This document shows positions 53,431-62,962 of a DNA stretch of 63,010 nucleotides, piece after piece. Where the stretch lies: contig JADQBB010000026.1 of the NCBI GenBank assembly GCA_016903695.1, positions 1 through 63,010 of the forward strand, read 5' to 3'. The position numbers and the translations under genes are program-made. The notes under the pieces were generated by a model. The model was not told the DNA's origin, did no database searches, and saw nothing but the letters and a program-made list of their open reading frames with translations. The stretch is from Chlorogloea purpurea SAG 13.99. Lineage in GTDB: Bacteria; Cyanobacteriota; Cyanobacteriia; Cyanobacteriales; Microcystaceae. Numbering within the stretch: position 1 is the first letter of the stretch; the number at the start of each line of letters is the position of its first letter.

Positions 53431-53774
53431 GGCGTAATTAGAAGGTTCGTGCAACCAGGGGCAAACAATTCAAATTTACTACTAAATTTTTGGATTTTGA
53501 CCCTCGATTGATAAGAAATACAAATAAAAACTTTGCCTAGTTTATCTCATTTTCGGCAAAGTTAAATAATAGGATGACTTTGAACATAAGGATTTGAAGC
53601 TTGCTGACCCTCACTGTCCAACTTCCCTTTTCGGCAAAGATATATTTAAAAAATTTATTATTCAGGTTGAAAATTGAGAATCATGGAGAAAACTTATTCC
53701 GAAGCTAAAATCATTGCTGTGCAATCGTTTCAACCTGAGATTGCCCCCGGTTGCAGGAACCTTCTATTTACGCC
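53431..53774. mobile_element. 344-bp MITE-like element inserted in the diguanylate cyclase gene
   Basis: The ends are inverted repeats: GGCGTAATTAGAAGGTTCGT at 53431 and, read from the other end, GGCGTAAATAGAAGGTTCCT; about 32 of the first 36 positions match. The 5-mer AATAT lies just outside both ends (53426-53430 and 53775-53779), a target-site duplication. No protein is encoded. Removing the element and one AATAT restores an open frame of about 475 codons. A relic of the same end is near 33761-33787. Confidence 0.88.
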
Positions 53775-54125
53775 AATATCTGGGATGAAAAGTTGACCGG
53801 ACAAGGGTTTTTGCCAATCAGCATATTTTTCCCAGTCAGGATTCTCCTGCAAAATAATCATGATAGAAATTTTAATCTGATTTTCAATAGCTAAAGCTCT
53901 TTCCGTAGACATTGGTAGAAGCTCAGAAACTTCATACTGAAAATTTTCGGATTCAACCAGCTTAAACCGGCAGGGAAAATGGCTGACAACACTAGTGATT
54001 AATTTTTCTTTCCAATAAGGTATCGCAAAAGCTTTTTGATAAGGATACCGGGGATAAGTTAATAAAATATCTTCAATACAATGAATTATAAATAAAGCTG
54101 TTAGATTGATGATTCTAAAATTCAT
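53730..54125 (-). pseudogene. N-terminal part of the split diguanylate cyclase gene
   Basis: An open frame of 131 codons. The first 117 (ending at LFIPDI) belong to the original gene; the last 14 (GVNRRFLQPGAISG) and the stop are read from the inserted element. The N-terminal region has no recognised domain (MNFRIINLTALFIIHCIEDI, then PYWKEKLITSVVSHFPCRFK) and could be an own small domain. If the insertion were absent the frame would run on through 29 linker codons into the GAF-GGDEF protein at 53338. It may still be translated, as a truncated product. Confidence 0.7.
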
Positions 54126-54599
54126 GAATATAAACTCTAATAATTTTATAGTTCTAAAAACTTAGGTTAAAACGTAATATACCTAACTAAAAATAAAATT
54201 ATGAACGGACTTTTTCTAGAAAAAAACCAACAAAAGAGTCTCGCACAAAAAAATGTAGCTCTATTTAATGAAACTACCTGCGCTCGTTCAGCTGGAGTTG
54301 AGATTATTTTCACCTATCGAATCGTCAAAAGCTTACTCAATAGAGTAAAAAAGCAATGGTATATATTGATGATTCTCCATATTAAAAAACAGATTTTTAA
54401 TTTTTTATTATACTTAATATAGTGTGGCTCCAGTTAAAAGGCGTATACATTTAGTCATATATCCCCTGATACAGTCCCATCTGCTTTCTATTTAAAAGAT
54501 TTTGAGCGTTTTTGTCCCGAAGTTACGATAGCTTCAGCCGTGTTTTTATTGACGGGAGGGGCTAAACCAAGCAATATTGCCCTGCAGGTAGGTAACGAA

Positions 54600-54670
54600 C
54601 CTCCAGATTAACTGCGGGGAGTGCTTTCGCCCGTATCCCCTTTGAAATTGAATCTGGCAATTATTAACAT
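54600..54670 (-). pseudogene. 5' remnant of a duplicated parA
   Basis: From the ATG at 54670 the minus strand reads MLIIARFNFKGDTGESTPR, compared with MLKVAVFNFKGGTGKSTTVG in the intact parA at 51789. The Walker A glycine and the key lysine are lost (GGTGKS became GDTGES), and the sequence then ends. Upstream it has the same AAGGTTTAATACCTT element (54677-54691). Confidence 0.8.
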
Positions 54671-55422
54671 AGGATCAAGGTTTAATACCTTTATTCGTTA
54701 ATAATATTAGTTTCTAATAGTTAATTCAGAGAGCGAGCTATAGTAAACTTTTTCTGCGTCTTAGCTCACTTTCTAACAGTTCACCTTAACTTAATAAGCT
54801 ATTAAGTGTTTATCTTATAAAAGCATAATAAATTTAAGGGAGATTTGACTAGCGATCGGGCGCAAAGCGTGCCTCCGGCATCGCTAAAGATGAAACCGTA
54901 CCGATTGAAGTTTTGGAAATTTCGTTACCTCAAACCCACGCCGTGCCGTAGACAAACGCTTTACCAAATAGCTTCGAGGTAAATTGGTACATTAAGGAGT
55001 GCGCAAAATATCGATTGGCAGAATACCAGATGAGGTGGGGGTTACAGCCCTTAGCGTCACTTTATGTCCGCTCGTTCATTTACTCCCCAATTCCGCTAGA
55101 AACAACGCACTTTATTTTTAGCCGGATGTAGTTAACGAAATTGGTGGTGTTCTCGACCCCCCGGGCCGATGAACTAATTATTGAGCGACAGCGAGTACAT
55201 CCTAAAATCGGAGGTAGTAGATTCACAGACGGAATGCTCTAGCATCTCCGACGATCGTTCGTAACGGAGATTCGAGCGGTGCGAAAAAGAGTCTCGTGGT
55301 AAGGGTCTCGCGCGGGGTATCGGGCCCTTGGTCAAGTCCCATGTAAGATAATATTGTGTTATTTTACCCGTCACCCGGGGCAAGTTGGGGGAAAATAGAA
55401 ATAACAGTTCATCCCGCGCAAT
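54671..55422. repeat. Duplicated partition upstream region with insertion
   Basis: Matches 51790-52190 in order and direction: AAGGTTTAATACCTT (54677-54691), CTTAATAAGCTATTAAG (54790-54806), AAAGCATAATA, then AGAAACAACGCACTT (after 55090) and GGAATGCTCTAGCATCTCCG near 55220. About 230 bp absent from the other copy are inserted before 55090, including a copy of the 103-bp repeat (54982-55088). No gene. Confidence 0.8.
54982..55088 (-). repeat. Dispersed 103-bp repeat, copy 3 (diverged)
   Basis: AATTGGTACATTAAGGAGTG at one end and GTTCATTTACTCCCC at the other match, on the minus strand, the copy at 9680-9782, with more changes and a length of 107 bp. Confidence 0.75.
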
Positions 55423-56376
55423 ATGGTAGTTCCCGCCCGTCATAGGAGTCCGTCCGGCGCTCATGCTTCCCCGCCCACCGACCTGCGTTACGTCCGGGTG
55501 GAGGAATTCCTCAAGGCGCGCGCTCTCTCCGATAACACCCAGAAGGCCTACCGCCGCGAACTCCACCGCTTCTTGGATTGGAAGGATCTGCCGTGGGGCA
55601 ACATCACCCCGCGCCACATCACCCTGTACAAGGAATATTTACGTTCCACGCTGACCGATAGTTCCCTTAACCGCGCCCTATCGGCCCTGAAAAGTTTCTT
55701 CGACTGGCTGGGACGAACCTATCCCGATGTTCTCCCTCTTGACCCGACGAAAACAGTTTCCCTCAACAAACTGCCATCCCCCCCGGCGCGGGACTTGAGC
55801 GATACCGAGGAGGAGGCGCTGCGCTCTGCCCTATCGCAGCGCCCGCTCCCGACCCGGTTACGCGATAGCGCCATCCTCTGCGTCCTGTTCCACGGGCTGA
55901 GGGCGGGGGAGGTGGTAGCCCTGAATCTGGGGGATTACGACGGGGTAAGGCTCCGCATCCGCAGGGGAAAGGACGATAGCGCAGGCTCCGTCCCCCTCGA
56001 TGAGGCGACTCGCGGCGCGATCGACGTCTACCTACAAGAGCGACGCAACCGGGGGGAGGGTTTCTCGCCCGGAATCCCCCTCTTCCTCTCCCGCAATCCG
56101 ATCCGGGGCGCTTCCCCCCGGCTGGGGTACCAGGGACTTTACTACCTGATCCGCGAATTAGGGCAAACCGCGGGCATCGCCGACCTCACCCCCCACCGCC
56201 TGCGGCATACCTACGCGACGAAATTGTTGTTGAGGGGGATGGATAGCCTGCACGCGCGAACCCTGACCCGTCACAAGTCGGAGGTGAGTTTCAAGCGGTA
56301 CGCGAAGAGGGCGCTGGAATCGGCGGCGGAGCGGGCGTTCTATCAGGCGATCGGGGAAGAACCACCCACCCCCTGA
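55423..56376 (+). CDS. XerC/XerD-like tyrosine recombinase, GC-rich
   Basis: A 317-residue site-specific recombinase with a SAM-like core-binding domain (residues 22-110, FLKARALSDNTQKAYRRELH) and a catalytic domain bearing all conserved residues: Arg in HGLRAGEV, Lys in RRGKDDS, HRLRHTYAT, the final histidine in LTRHKSE and the nucleophile Tyr in FKRYAKR. The first 20 residues (ARHRSPSGAHAS) may not be coding. Its base composition is far more GC-rich than the rest of the window, which indicates recent arrival from another genome. Expected role: resolving plasmid dimers or mobilising DNA. No partner or crossover site was identified. Confidence 0.9.
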   Translation: MVVPARHRSPSGAHASPPTDLRYVRVEEFLKARALSDNTQKAYRRELHRFLDWKDLPWGNITPRHITLYKEYLRSTLTDSSLNRALSALKSFFDWLGRTYPDVLPLDPTKTVSLNKLPSPPARDLSDTEEEALRSALSQRPLPTRLRDSAILCVLFHGLRAGEVVALNLGDYDGVRLRIRRGKDDSAGSVPLDEATRGAIDVYLQERRNRGEGFSPGIPLFLSRNPIRGASPRLGYQGLYYLIRELGQTAGIADLTPHRLRHTYATKLLLRGMDSLHARTLTRHKSEVSFKRYAKRALESAAERAFYQAIGEEPPTP

Positions 56377-56557
56377 TACATGAGCGCTCGATGGGGCGAA
56401 TCGAAGACCCGCACCGAAGAAGGGGATCTCCAAGGGAGCGTGCGGCGAGCGAATTCTCCTTTACCGGGGAGTTCAGCTATACTTATTTTTCTCTTGACGG
56501 CGTTACCGGGCGTTTTTATTGAAAAGTTCACGCGCTCGGTGCCCGTCAAGGTAAGTG

Positions 56558-57082
56558 TTAACTCTCGTTAAACGAGCGAGCCGAGCGTATGAGTTTGGAG
56601 TGTACGCTCGATTCATTCCCGATTCTTATCCGCCCCCGGTCAATCTCAACCCCCAGCCCCCGAACCCGAAGCACCAACCGATCTGAGCGCGCCGTATACC
56701 CGAAATTTTCCGAGAGGCGATCGTGGATGGCATCGCCGGGTTTCGCCGCCTCGATCGAAGCGGTGGGGTCGATCGTTAAGTAACCGGTTCTCAGGGCGAA
56801 AGGGAAGAGGGACTTGAGGACGGCGAGTTTATTGTAAATGGTGTAGCGAGAGGCTTTGCGTAGTTGTAGGGATTCCAGCCAGAGTAAGATGTCTTCAACG
56901 AGAGTTTCGGAGAGGGGTTTACCGCTGAACTCAAGGAATTCACGGGCGCGGGCCGCATAGGTTTTCTGAGTGGAGGGTGCTTTTTGTGAGAGCCACCAGC
57001 GAACCGGTTCCCGCACCGCAAAGCGGATCTCTTCGAGAGCGTCATGTGCGTTGGTGAGACGGGGACAGGAGGGGAAAGACAT
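56558..57082 (-). pseudogene. Truncated integrase, core-binding domain only
   Basis: These 174 codons carry a SAM-like core-binding domain (APSTQKTYAARAREFLEFSG, then YTIYNKLAVLKSLFPFALRT and GYLTIDPTASIE) but nothing of the catalytic domain; after IEAAKPGDA the sequence turns into unrelated residues. Tyrosine recombinases need about 280 residues, so this is a remnant. It points toward the intact recombinase at 55423. A further scrap of a similar N-terminus is at 57650. The non-homologous tail region (56641-56700) is also found near 10928. Confidence 0.75.
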
Positions 57083-57175
57083 AGGACAGAAGAAATGGTT
57101 AGTGATGCAAAACAGTTTGAGTTATTAAACCGATAGTGATTTAAAATAGTTTAATTTAACGAGGATTGTAATTTT

Positions 57176-57469
57176 ATGGCTTATGCTCATGAAATCAAGT
57201 TTTTTCTGGAAAATGAAGAGTTATTTGCCGCTTTATTTGATAATCCACCTTTTTTCTGTGATGAGTTCTGGATTAAGAATATTAAGGCAGAATCATTAGG
57301 TATTAAAAAATTACCAGAGGGCTTGCAGCTTGGCAAAAAATATAAAGTTCAGGATTTAGGAATTAAACCTTTTCATACAACTAAGCCAGAATTTGAATTT
57401 ATGGATAAGTTAGCTGAGACGGCTTGGAAAGCAGGGACTAAAATCATACCGGGCTCATTTTTATTCTGA
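57176..57469 (+). CDS. Hypothetical protein
   Basis: A 97-residue protein (MAYAHEIKFFLENEELFAAL, then NPPFFCDEFWIKNIKAESLG) with GAGGA about 9 nt before the ATG, so it is probably translated. No family recognised; it is a small mixed alpha/beta protein with aromatic residues and no membrane segment. It lies between recombinase debris and a NACHT gene on the other strand. Confidence 0.6.
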   Translation: MAYAHEIKFFLENEELFAALFDNPPFFCDEFWIKNIKAESLGIKKLPEGLQLGKKYKVQDLGIKPFHTTKPEFEFMDKLAETAWKAGTKIIPGSFLF

Positions 57470-57995
57470 ATTTTCATTGTATGCCGAACATGTGAGCGCT
57501 CCCGATATTAATCAACGGGATAAGAGAAAACGAAGAGAGATCGTTAGATACCGGAGCTATACTCGATATTTATCGAGCATTCCGCCGCTCATGCGATAGC
57601 CAATAGTTTATTAGGAGACCCTTTCCCATATTTTAAATGTGGTGGGATCGATCTGCGTTGGTGAGACGGGGATAGGTGGGGAAGGGCATACAACAGAAGC
57701 TTTCTTCTGTCCATATTATCCCGATTCGGCCCCGAGGCGATCCATAAATAAGGGAGGATTATAAGCATAACTCCCATCGAATAAAGATGCTCCACACGGA
57801 TTGCAACGGATAATATCCACGCCCCGATAATCCCGTCCCTATGCTTTTTATCTCTTCCTCCATAGCCGTCGCCACATAAATCTTTAATTTATAATTTTAA
57901 AATGGCTCGTTTATCAAGAAAGTTAAGTACAAATTTTATTAACTGCGGAAAGCAGTCATCGGCGTTGAACGGCGGTGTACCGATGACTTTAGTGA
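57470..57995. other. Noncoding stretch with a second integrase scrap
   Basis: 526 bp without an intact gene. Near 57650-57690 the minus strand reads MPFPTYPRLTNADR, matching the MSFPSCPRLTNAHD start of the truncated integrase at 57082, so a second copy of that gene has decayed here. The rest shows nothing recognisable. Confidence 0.6.
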
Positions 57996-60900
57996 TTACG
58001 GCTGTTGACCAATCTCATCAAGCCAATTCCGTAAGATAGAAACCAAGTTTTTTTGCTCCGGAATGCTATATTTAGTCTGCCCGCCTTCAATCCATTTAAA
58101 ATAAATACAATCTTCTAGTTTTTCGACAAATTTCACCAGATGTTCTTCCGGTCTCGTATCCGCAATAATTATGGCGATGCGTTGAGTTCCGAGACGTTGC
58201 TTGATCTCTGGAACCAGACGTTTGAAATCAGAAAAATTTTGAACCTTCTCAGCCATTTCATCCGGGAATAACTTAAAGTAAACTTGATTGCAAAATTCCT
58301 GAGAGATACAACTTTTATCCGTTTCATCTTCTAATGATCTTAAGCTGATAACGATCGAATATACATTATCGGTTTTCAAGACTAAATCTTCAAAACTATA
58401 GCCGAGACTTTTTTCTAAGGATTTAGCTCGCTCGTCTATACCTGACGGGATGCGATCGTCTATTTCGGGATGAACTGGGGTTAACCAAGCGTCTTTATTT
58501 CTTAACCACGATTCTACAAATTCCTGATAGTTCAAGTTCATAGCACAGTACCAAAGCGCTTGGAAACACAACTTTTTCCTTTCTTCCTCTGAAGAGTCCA
58601 AGCCAAGACCGGACATGAAAAAGGGTTTAAGTTGATAAACGATTTCTTTTATTAATTCGGGGTCATCGGTTTTGGTTAGATTATGAAGGGCTAACTCACC
58701 TTTATTCTTCACTCCATTCGGTATCATCCCAAATTTGGAAATAGTGTTTGAAGTCATAACGGGTTTTTGGCTAATATCTTCATGCTGTAGATAATCAGTC
58801 AATAGGGAAATATCTGTAATCGTGGATGGCTGAAATTGTATCATTACTGATTTTTTGAAGCTGTTGAACTCTTCTTCTTGTTTTTGCTCTTCTAAAACTT
58901 TTGAATATATATTTTGGTTTCTTTCTTGTATTATCTGGTTGACACGCTCTGTCCAGTCTTTGGTTATGTGTGGATGTTTACTTGATTCTTCTTCTTGCTG
59001 TTTTATTATTTCATTAAGAACATTATTAAAATAGTTAACAGTATCTAAAATTTGAGGGTTATCTGGCTCTATTATTTTCCATATCTCAGCTAACCTTAAA
59101 TAAAAACGAGGGTTGGAAGTGTTTTGAGTGTTTTGAGTATTTTGAAATATATTACTAATTATAGAAATAGCTTTTATCTTTTCTTCGGCATTTAGTTTAA
59201 ATGAAACACAGGTTAATCTTTCATTTTCGATTTTATAAATTTGAGATAGTATTGTATCTATCGCTCCCAAACAAACATCTGTAAATGGATGTTGCCTCAG
59301 TCCTAGCTGAGTATCACGATCGAGGCAATCAAGACAATAAAAGAATATCTGTTTGGACTTAACTTCATCAACTTTATTATATTCGAGTAAATAAGTTAAT
59401 AAATTTCTCACATCAAAACAAGCTCTAACAGACAACAGCTCGGATACAACTTTTTCCAAAAAGACATTTACTAAAACATCAGAAATTTCTAGAATTTGCC
59501 TGCAAAGATTAACGCAAACTTTCTTAACTTCGAGCCAGTGTAGTATATCTAGGTCAAACTGTCTTGTTTCTAAGGTTTCTTCCGCCGACATTAATAAATT
59601 AAAGCTCCAGTTAAATAGTTTATTGAGGTCTGCGTCAGAATCCTGATTAATGTTTCCCTCTAGAGCTTTTAAAAAATTATAAAAAATTCCCTCATTTTTT
59701 GTTTCGTTTATTATATCTATAAATTCTTGTGGTTTTAAGATATTAAGTTTATTAAAATTAATATACTTGATTTTTTCTAATAGCTCTAAGCTCCAACAAC
59801 ATAAATAAATATAGTATTCCTCATCCTGTACTTTGTCTTTCGATGAATAAATAATATTGCGTAATAAGCTTTGCACTTTTAGCTTATCATCAATATTATC
59901 TAACGTCCTAGCTATAAATACTAATTGTAAGTAAGGTTGATGTTTGATTACCAGATCGAGGCACTTATTTAGGATTTGTCTATCTTGGTTAGATATAGAG
60001 CCTGTAATGGTTAACTTGTTTATATATTCATATTTCACCCCGTTGTCGTCATACCGCAGATCGTTAAGCAAGTAATGTAAGATATTCAGTTTTAAATTAA
60101 CACTTAGCTTTGCCAAGCAATCTTTGTATATCCATGTGGTTTTTACGGCGAACTGGCTATATTTATCGTCGTTAAATACATGGTTATATATAATTTCTGT
60201 TATCTGCTCCAGGATAGATGGTTTTAAATAAATTTTAGGTTGGTAAGATACTAATTCAAGAGCGATCGAGTAAGCCCTATCCTCGTAGAGAGTATAAACG
60301 AGGTTATCCGAGTAAGCGTGTAAGCCAACATTGCCAGAATTAAAATTTAGAAGTCCATCGATAACAGCTTCCTTAGACTTTTGATCTATATCATCTCTCT
60401 CAAGCCAATAGCTCGCTACTTCTTTGAGATTGTTATCAAAAATCCTGTAACCCTCTAAATTATCGGGGTCATCCGGCATAAAATAAGCCCCATCTTCGAT
60501 GACGGCCGCCGCAAAATACTCTTGGAAGCTCGGATGTAAGAACGCATAAATCTTCTCTCCCGGATTTTCCGAAGCTACCCCGACTTGATTTAACCATCCT
60601 AGTTCAAGAGCTAGTTTGAATAATCCTTCGTCGGCATCTCCCAGTATGTTACTAGCGCGATCGTAAGTTATGCGGAATCGATAGTTCCTATCTTCTAGGG
60701 CTTGTTTAGCCAACTCTCCCAAAGCTTTATTTAACTGCTTTCTTTGCTCACCAGTTACTTTGGGCTTCTCCTTCCAATCATAATAAGCATCGACACATTC
60801 TTTATAAAGTCCCGCTTTTGTCTCCGGTAAAGAACCTTGGCGTTTGCACCACGAATGACAGATGAGCGTTAAACGTAGGGGATTCCTCGCTAAATTTCTG

Positions 60901-62018
60901 ATCCTCTCTTTGCCCGGTTTATTCAATTTTTCGATCAGCCCGGCGGATAATTCCGTATCGTTAAAAAACTTCCTGATAAACTCATCTCTTTGAACGTCGG
61001 AAAAATCGCAATTTTGATAAACATCAAAGTTGTAAAGGGGTTGACGGCCCCCATCCCAAAGATTTAACCGACAGGTTAAAATAACTTTCGCCCACGAGAT
61101 CCATCCCTGTAGTTGGGAATCCAGCCAGGATAGGGGACTGCCATCAATTCCCATCTCATCCAAACCGTCGAGCAGTAGCCAAACATTACCCTCCTTAAAT
61201 TTTCGTACCAGAGCTTCATGACTTAAAGCATCGGTGGTTGTTCGCTCAAGGGCGATTTTTAACCAGACATCTAAGAGAAATTCTTCTAGAGTCTCCCCCT
61301 GTAAATCAGCCAGTGAGATCCAGATCACTAAATTTCCGTCATTTTCTCGTAGTAACCAGTCGGCTACCTCTTGTAAACGGGTTGTTTTTCCAGAACCCGG
61401 TTCTCCAATGATTGCGATCCTTTTTCCTTGACTTTTAGGACTGTTTCCTTTGCCTATAACTTCCTCTAAAAATTGGGACATTTGAATCGCCCGAGTATTT
61501 TCGTAGTGTTGAGGACGATAAAGATCTGCTCCCCGCTCCACCTTTACCTCTTTATGTCTTGAAATCTCTTTTCGCTCTACTAGCTCCAGGGGAACATATA
61601 CGTTGCTTCTTTCCAAATTTGCGTTAATTAAAAGATTAGAGGTTAGGTATCGTTGTTTATCAAGCATCTTTTCAAAAAGGGAACGGGCTAATATGACCTC
61701 TTGATTTAAAGTATCGTCACTATTTTCTTCTTCGGGTACGATCCAATCTTGTACGAGGTCGCATGGCTTGATGTTTAATAATGCCGCTATTGTTTCAACC
61801 GTCTTTTTTTCGGGGTATCGTTTCCATTGGGGGTTGAAAAAGTTTCTGATAGTATCCAAACTTAAGTGGGTTTCCTCGACTAAATGGTCGTATATCTCAG
61901 ATGTATTTTTAAATGTCCATCCCATATCTTCCAATCTTTCTTCTATTAAAGTGAATGCCTGGGTTTTAACAGAAAAACTTCTTTTACGCCGGGGTCTGCC
62001 AGAATTTTTAGTAACCAT
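57996..62018 (-). CDS. NACHT-domain NTPase, bacterial NLR-type immune protein
   Basis: A 1340-residue STAND ATPase. The N-terminal region (residues 1-100) resembles a DNA-binding HTH (SLDTIRNFF) rather than a nuclease effector. The NACHT ATPase follows: Walker A GEPGSGKTT (205-213), Walker B LLLDGLDE (281-288), then RNPLRLTLICHSW and the AFLHPSFQEYFAA motif diagnostic of NACHT proteins. Residues 480-1180 are a long helical, repeat-like sensor part and the last 130 (IAIIIADTRPEEHLVKFVEK) a small alpha/beta domain. Such proteins in cyanobacteria include antiphage defence genes that sense phage products and trigger cell death. The effector here is not obvious; the C-terminal domain is a candidate. 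Gene is solitary and intact. Confidence 0.88.
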   Translation of the reverse strand: MVTKNSGRPRRKRSFSVKTQAFTLIEERLEDMGWTFKNTSEIYDHLVEETHLSLDTIRNFFNPQWKRYPEKKTVETIAALLNIKPCDLVQDWIVPEEENSDDTLNQEVILARSLFEKMLDKQRYLTSNLLINANLERSNVYVPLELVERKEISRHKEVKVERGADLYRPQHYENTRAIQMSQFLEEVIGKGNSPKSQGKRIAIIGEPGSGKTTRLQEVADWLLRENDGNLVIWISLADLQGETLEEFLLDVWLKIALERTTTDALSHEALVRKFKEGNVWLLLDGLDEMGIDGSPLSWLDSQLQGWISWAKVILTCRLNLWDGGRQPLYNFDVYQNCDFSDVQRDEFIRKFFNDTELSAGLIEKLNKPGKERIRNLARNPLRLTLICHSWCKRQGSLPETKAGLYKECVDAYYDWKEKPKVTGEQRKQLNKALGELAKQALEDRNYRFRITYDRASNILGDADEGLFKLALELGWLNQVGVASENPGEKIYAFLHPSFQEYFAAAVIEDGAYFMPDDPDNLEGYRIFDNNLKEVASYWLERDDIDQKSKEAVIDGLLNFNSGNVGLHAYSDNLVYTLYEDRAYSIALELVSYQPKIYLKPSILEQITEIIYNHVFNDDKYSQFAVKTTWIYKDCLAKLSVNLKLNILHYLLNDLRYDDNGVKYEYINKLTITGSISNQDRQILNKCLDLVIKHQPYLQLVFIARTLDNIDDKLKVQSLLRNIIYSSKDKVQDEEYYIYLCCWSLELLEKIKYINFNKLNILKPQEFIDIINETKNEGIFYNFLKALEGNINQDSDADLNKLFNWSFNLLMSAEETLETRQFDLDILHWLEVKKVCVNLCRQILEISDVLVNVFLEKVVSELLSVRACFDVRNLLTYLLEYNKVDEVKSKQIFFYCLDCLDRDTQLGLRQHPFTDVCLGAIDTILSQIYKIENERLTCVSFKLNAEEKIKAISIISNIFQNTQNTQNTSNPRFYLRLAEIWKIIEPDNPQILDTVNYFNNVLNEIIKQQEEESSKHPHITKDWTERVNQIIQERNQNIYSKVLEEQKQEEEFNSFKKSVMIQFQPSTITDISLLTDYLQHEDISQKPVMTSNTISKFGMIPNGVKNKGELALHNLTKTDDPELIKEIVYQLKPFFMSGLGLDSSEEERKKLCFQALWYCAMNLNYQEFVESWLRNKDAWLTPVHPEIDDRIPSGIDERAKSLEKSLGYSFEDLVLKTDNVYSIVISLRSLEDETDKSCISQEFCNQVYFKLFPDEMAEKVQNFSDFKRLVPEIKQRLGTQRIAIIIADTRPEEHLVKFVEKLEDCIYFKWIEGGQTKYSIPEQKNLVSILRNWLDEIGQQP

Positions 62019-62189
62019 TTTTGTGCGCCTATCTTACATATTTTTAATCCTAATATATTTAATAAAACTTGTCGAGTGAAGATAAATGAAGATAAATGTT
62101 TTTAAGCTTGTGTTATCTTCATTTAACCTCACTATCTTTTTATTTTTGGTTTGGTTATTCTCTAATTAATCGAATCAAGGAAGAACAAA

Positions 62190-62546
62190 ATGAAGAAAAA
62201 AGTAGTAATTAATCGCCTCGTCGAACAAGATCCCGAAATTCAAAAAAGCCTGAAATTAAGTCCCGTACTTTTCATCGGCGGTGAGAGTCACATTCAACGC
62301 CGCCAGCAACAACGCGCTATTAATGATGACATGATTAAAATCGCTTTAACTTACGGGAGGAAGGAGTACAGTTACGGCGCTACCAGATTCACCCTTACGG
62401 ATCGGATTCTGCGTTTTACTCCATACGCCAAGATGACCGACGCATTGCGCGGTTTACGAGTTGTATGTAAACAGGTTGGAGATAGTTTAGAAATTGTTAC
62501 CGCGTACTGGGCCACTAAAGTAAAAAACCGATCTGTCTCCGTGTGA
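62190..62546 (+). CDS. DUF4258-type protein (second)
   Basis: A 118-residue protein with AAGGA 7 nt before the ATG. It contains SHIQRRQQQRAINDDMIKIA, LTYGRKEYSY and GLRVVCKQVGDSLEIVTAYW, the DUF4258 pattern in which a His and Arg-x-x-Arg precede a sheet. It is divergent from the NACHT gene with about 170 bp between. The two DUF4258 genes share little outside the motif. A toxin- or RNase-like role is possible from the family but not shown. Confidence 0.72.
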   Translation: MKKKVVINRLVEQDPEIQKSLKLSPVLFIGGESHIQRRQQQRAINDDMIKIALTYGRKEYSYGATRFTLTDRILRFTPYAKMTDALRGLRVVCKQVGDSLEIVTAYWATKVKNRSVSV

Positions 62547-62871
62547 TAAAAATTTTTCGGGAGCAGTGATTGATATTGATTATTGCTCTAGATTATTTTA
62601 AACTCGCGGTAAGCTATCCTCATCCCCGATACTCTCCAAGTCTGGGGTAAAGGCGAAGCTGCTATGAGGGGCAATCTAGGCTTATTGCTCATTCTATAAG
62701 GTATTCAAAATTGTAATTAGAAGCGCTCGACATTTGAGAATTTTTGCAGGTTGTAGTCAGAATGGGCAACATTAGCTTTATACAGTTCAGAGGAAGCTTA
62801 AAAGTATTGCTCTGTATAATCCTTAGGATTTTATTAATAAAGGGAACGATTAATATTTCAATAAATTTCAT
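62547..62871. other. Noncoding stretch before the IS end
   Basis: 325 bp between the DUF4258 gene and the IS terminal repeat. No gene or repeat recognised. Confidence 0.45.
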
Positions 62872-62895
62872 GAGAGGTCATTTATAAAGAAAAGC
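62872..62895. repeat. Left terminal inverted repeat of an IS5-type element
   Basis: GAGAGGTCATTTATAAAGAA, about 70 bp before the transposase start, is the inverted counterpart of the repeat at 117-140 at the other end of the window. Confidence 0.7.
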
Positions 62896-62962
62896 TAAAT
62901 AGCAAAGAGTTTCGGGGCGGAGAGTGTTTATTTTAAAAGAATAAGTAACGTAATAACGAAAA

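Noticed and set aside
54201..54422. 73-codon plus-strand ORF
   Set aside because: No ribosome site, AT-driven composition and no family resemblance; kept out of the gene list.
117..62895. Simple circular closure at the window ends
   Set aside because: The ends do not overlap: most of the transposase is missing between the two fragments, and the flanking bases of the two inverted repeats show no shared target duplication. Circularity remains possible only through an unsequenced IS copy.
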